Positions 63,036-64,000 of a DNA stretch of 64,000 nt are shown here, piece by piece. Position numbers and translations under genes: made by a program. Source of the DNA: Conchocele bisecta (taxonomy: Eukaryota > Mollusca > Bivalvia > Lucinida > Thyasiridae); contig CM055271.1 in assembly GCA_029237695.1 (NCBI GenBank), positions 38,064,462 through 38,128,461 of the forward strand. The letters run 5' to 3'. Every line of letters begins with the position of its first letter. Position 1 is the stretch's first letter. The notes beneath the pieces were generated by a model, which saw only the letters and a list, made by a program, of their open reading frames with translations, made no database searches and was not told the DNA's origin.

Positions 63036-63510
63036 GGTATCACTGTGCTAAATATAGTACACATCGGCCAGGGGGTATGCTTTTGTAGTCCGGTATAAAA
63101 AAATAGTGCAGACGTTTTGAGGCCACAGACCCAGTTTGCTTGTAAATCCTGATCCATCTTACAGCCCAATTTTACTTGAGAAACATGTTGGGGTGTTTTT
63201 AACACCAGTTTCCAGCATATTTCTAGCATTTAAAAGAAATTACTGAGCCTGCTTGTCACGTGATGTGAACACTACGTCACATGACACTTTGATGATAACA
63301 AAATGGCGGACAGGACAATGTTGAAATTTTCTTTCTTAGGAGTAAGTGAACATATTGTTTAATTAGTGAAAATCCGGTGCAGACAGGTTGCAGGTTATGA
63401 ACAGGTAGGTTCCACAGCATCCATACGAATAGTGAAAGTGTGAGAGAATGGCCATATTTGGAGGAATCGGTTAAGTTGTATAGTAAAACTAATTGGTGGT
63501 TGCTAGCCTA
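63036..63510. mobile_element. 3.41-kb tandem unit, copy 3 (truncated)
   Basis: GGTATCACTGTGC to TTGCTAGCCTA, then the match to copies 1 and 2 stops abruptly at 63511. It includes the possible first exon (63304-63342) but not the endonuclease body. Confidence 0.8.
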
Positions 63511-64000
63511 AACTGCGAAAGAATGACCGCTTTACGCTGCGCTCTGCGGTAAAACCAGCGGACCGCTCTGCTTAACCAATGCGGCAATACAATCGAAATA
63601 GTTGACAAACGTATCCGTGTTCCAATCCAAAATTTTATCCCATCTATCTAATTCAAAGTGACTACCCTAGAAAGTCAGCGGTATTTGTGATCTGTTTTGT
63701 TGGTGCGCAATATAAATCGGCGGGTTATTGCCAGACAAACAGTGAAACATTGACCTTGACAATTTCTTGGACAAAACAAAATGTCGTCACTCACTCACTG
63801 CCGTTCCGAATATCAAGAACACATTAATAGACACCACCATGCTGACAATATATTTATTTATTTCATATAAAATCAAATGATAATGTGTGGTCTACGGTAA
63901 TATAGCAAAACAAAGCATCAATTTTGCGTTTTGTTTACATTTTCGTCGGTATCAAATTACGTTTTCCTATTATGTTGTCATTATTTCGACGCGATCCTAT
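63511..64000. other. Unassigned right flank
   Basis: Starts AACTGCGAAAGAATGACCGC and has a GC-rich first 80 bp. No gene or repeat recognised. Confidence 0.35.

Overview
This is animal nuclear DNA, most likely from a bivalve mollusc. The AT-rich sequence has almost no continuous long reading frames, shows intron-type splice signals, and is packed with non-autonomous DNA transposons and foldback elements. One dispersed palindrome (the CAGTCTGATCAGGATCTGCA type, at about 11.4, 18.0, 21.0, 23.0, 39.8, 41.8 and 53.5 kb) and a satellite-bearing Helitron-like element are of kinds I associate with bivalves. The assignment rests on repeat style and on families known from memory, not on a search. I see no CRISPR array, rRNA, functional tRNA or prokaryotic operon.

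Layout. 1-24 kb: a mosaic of MITEs, foldback elements and simple repeats. The only host-type coding signal is one terminal exon with a RING finger (4558-4746). 24.2-39.65 kb: one broken minus-strand gene of an uncharacterised family with a probable PIN/FEN-like nuclease core. It is split by two nested insertions: a 1,163-bp near-palindromic element (24389-25551) in the C-terminal coding part, and a 10.2-kb hAT element (29310-39501) in the N-terminal part. The hAT element carries a decayed transposase, and that coding region is itself interrupted by a Helentron-like element (33042-34380) holding a dimeric satellite. The 3' half of the hAT element also contains a foldback element and a non-LTR retrotransposon tail, itself split by a MITE. 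39.65-57.1 kb: more MITEs and foldbacks, including two TTAA-flanked families, local duplications and a GC-rich inverted-repeat element. 57.1-63.5 kb: a head-to-tail array of a 3.41-kb unit, with one full copy, one copy broken by a 500-N gap, and one truncated copy. 63.5-64 kb: nothing recognised.

How the parts work together. The only place where several protein genes form one unit is the 3.41-kb repeat. It encodes a His-Me finger (HNH/I-PpoI-like zinc loop) endonuclease on the plus strand. On the minus strand it encodes a Mutator-like transposase and a cysteine-rich protein that I do not recognise. This combination of an endonuclease and a transposase in a tandem unit is the best candidate here for an undescribed mobile system. 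Most differences between its copies are single-base indels, so assembly or sequencing error must be excluded first. Everywhere else the coding material is relics of unrelated elements nested in one another.
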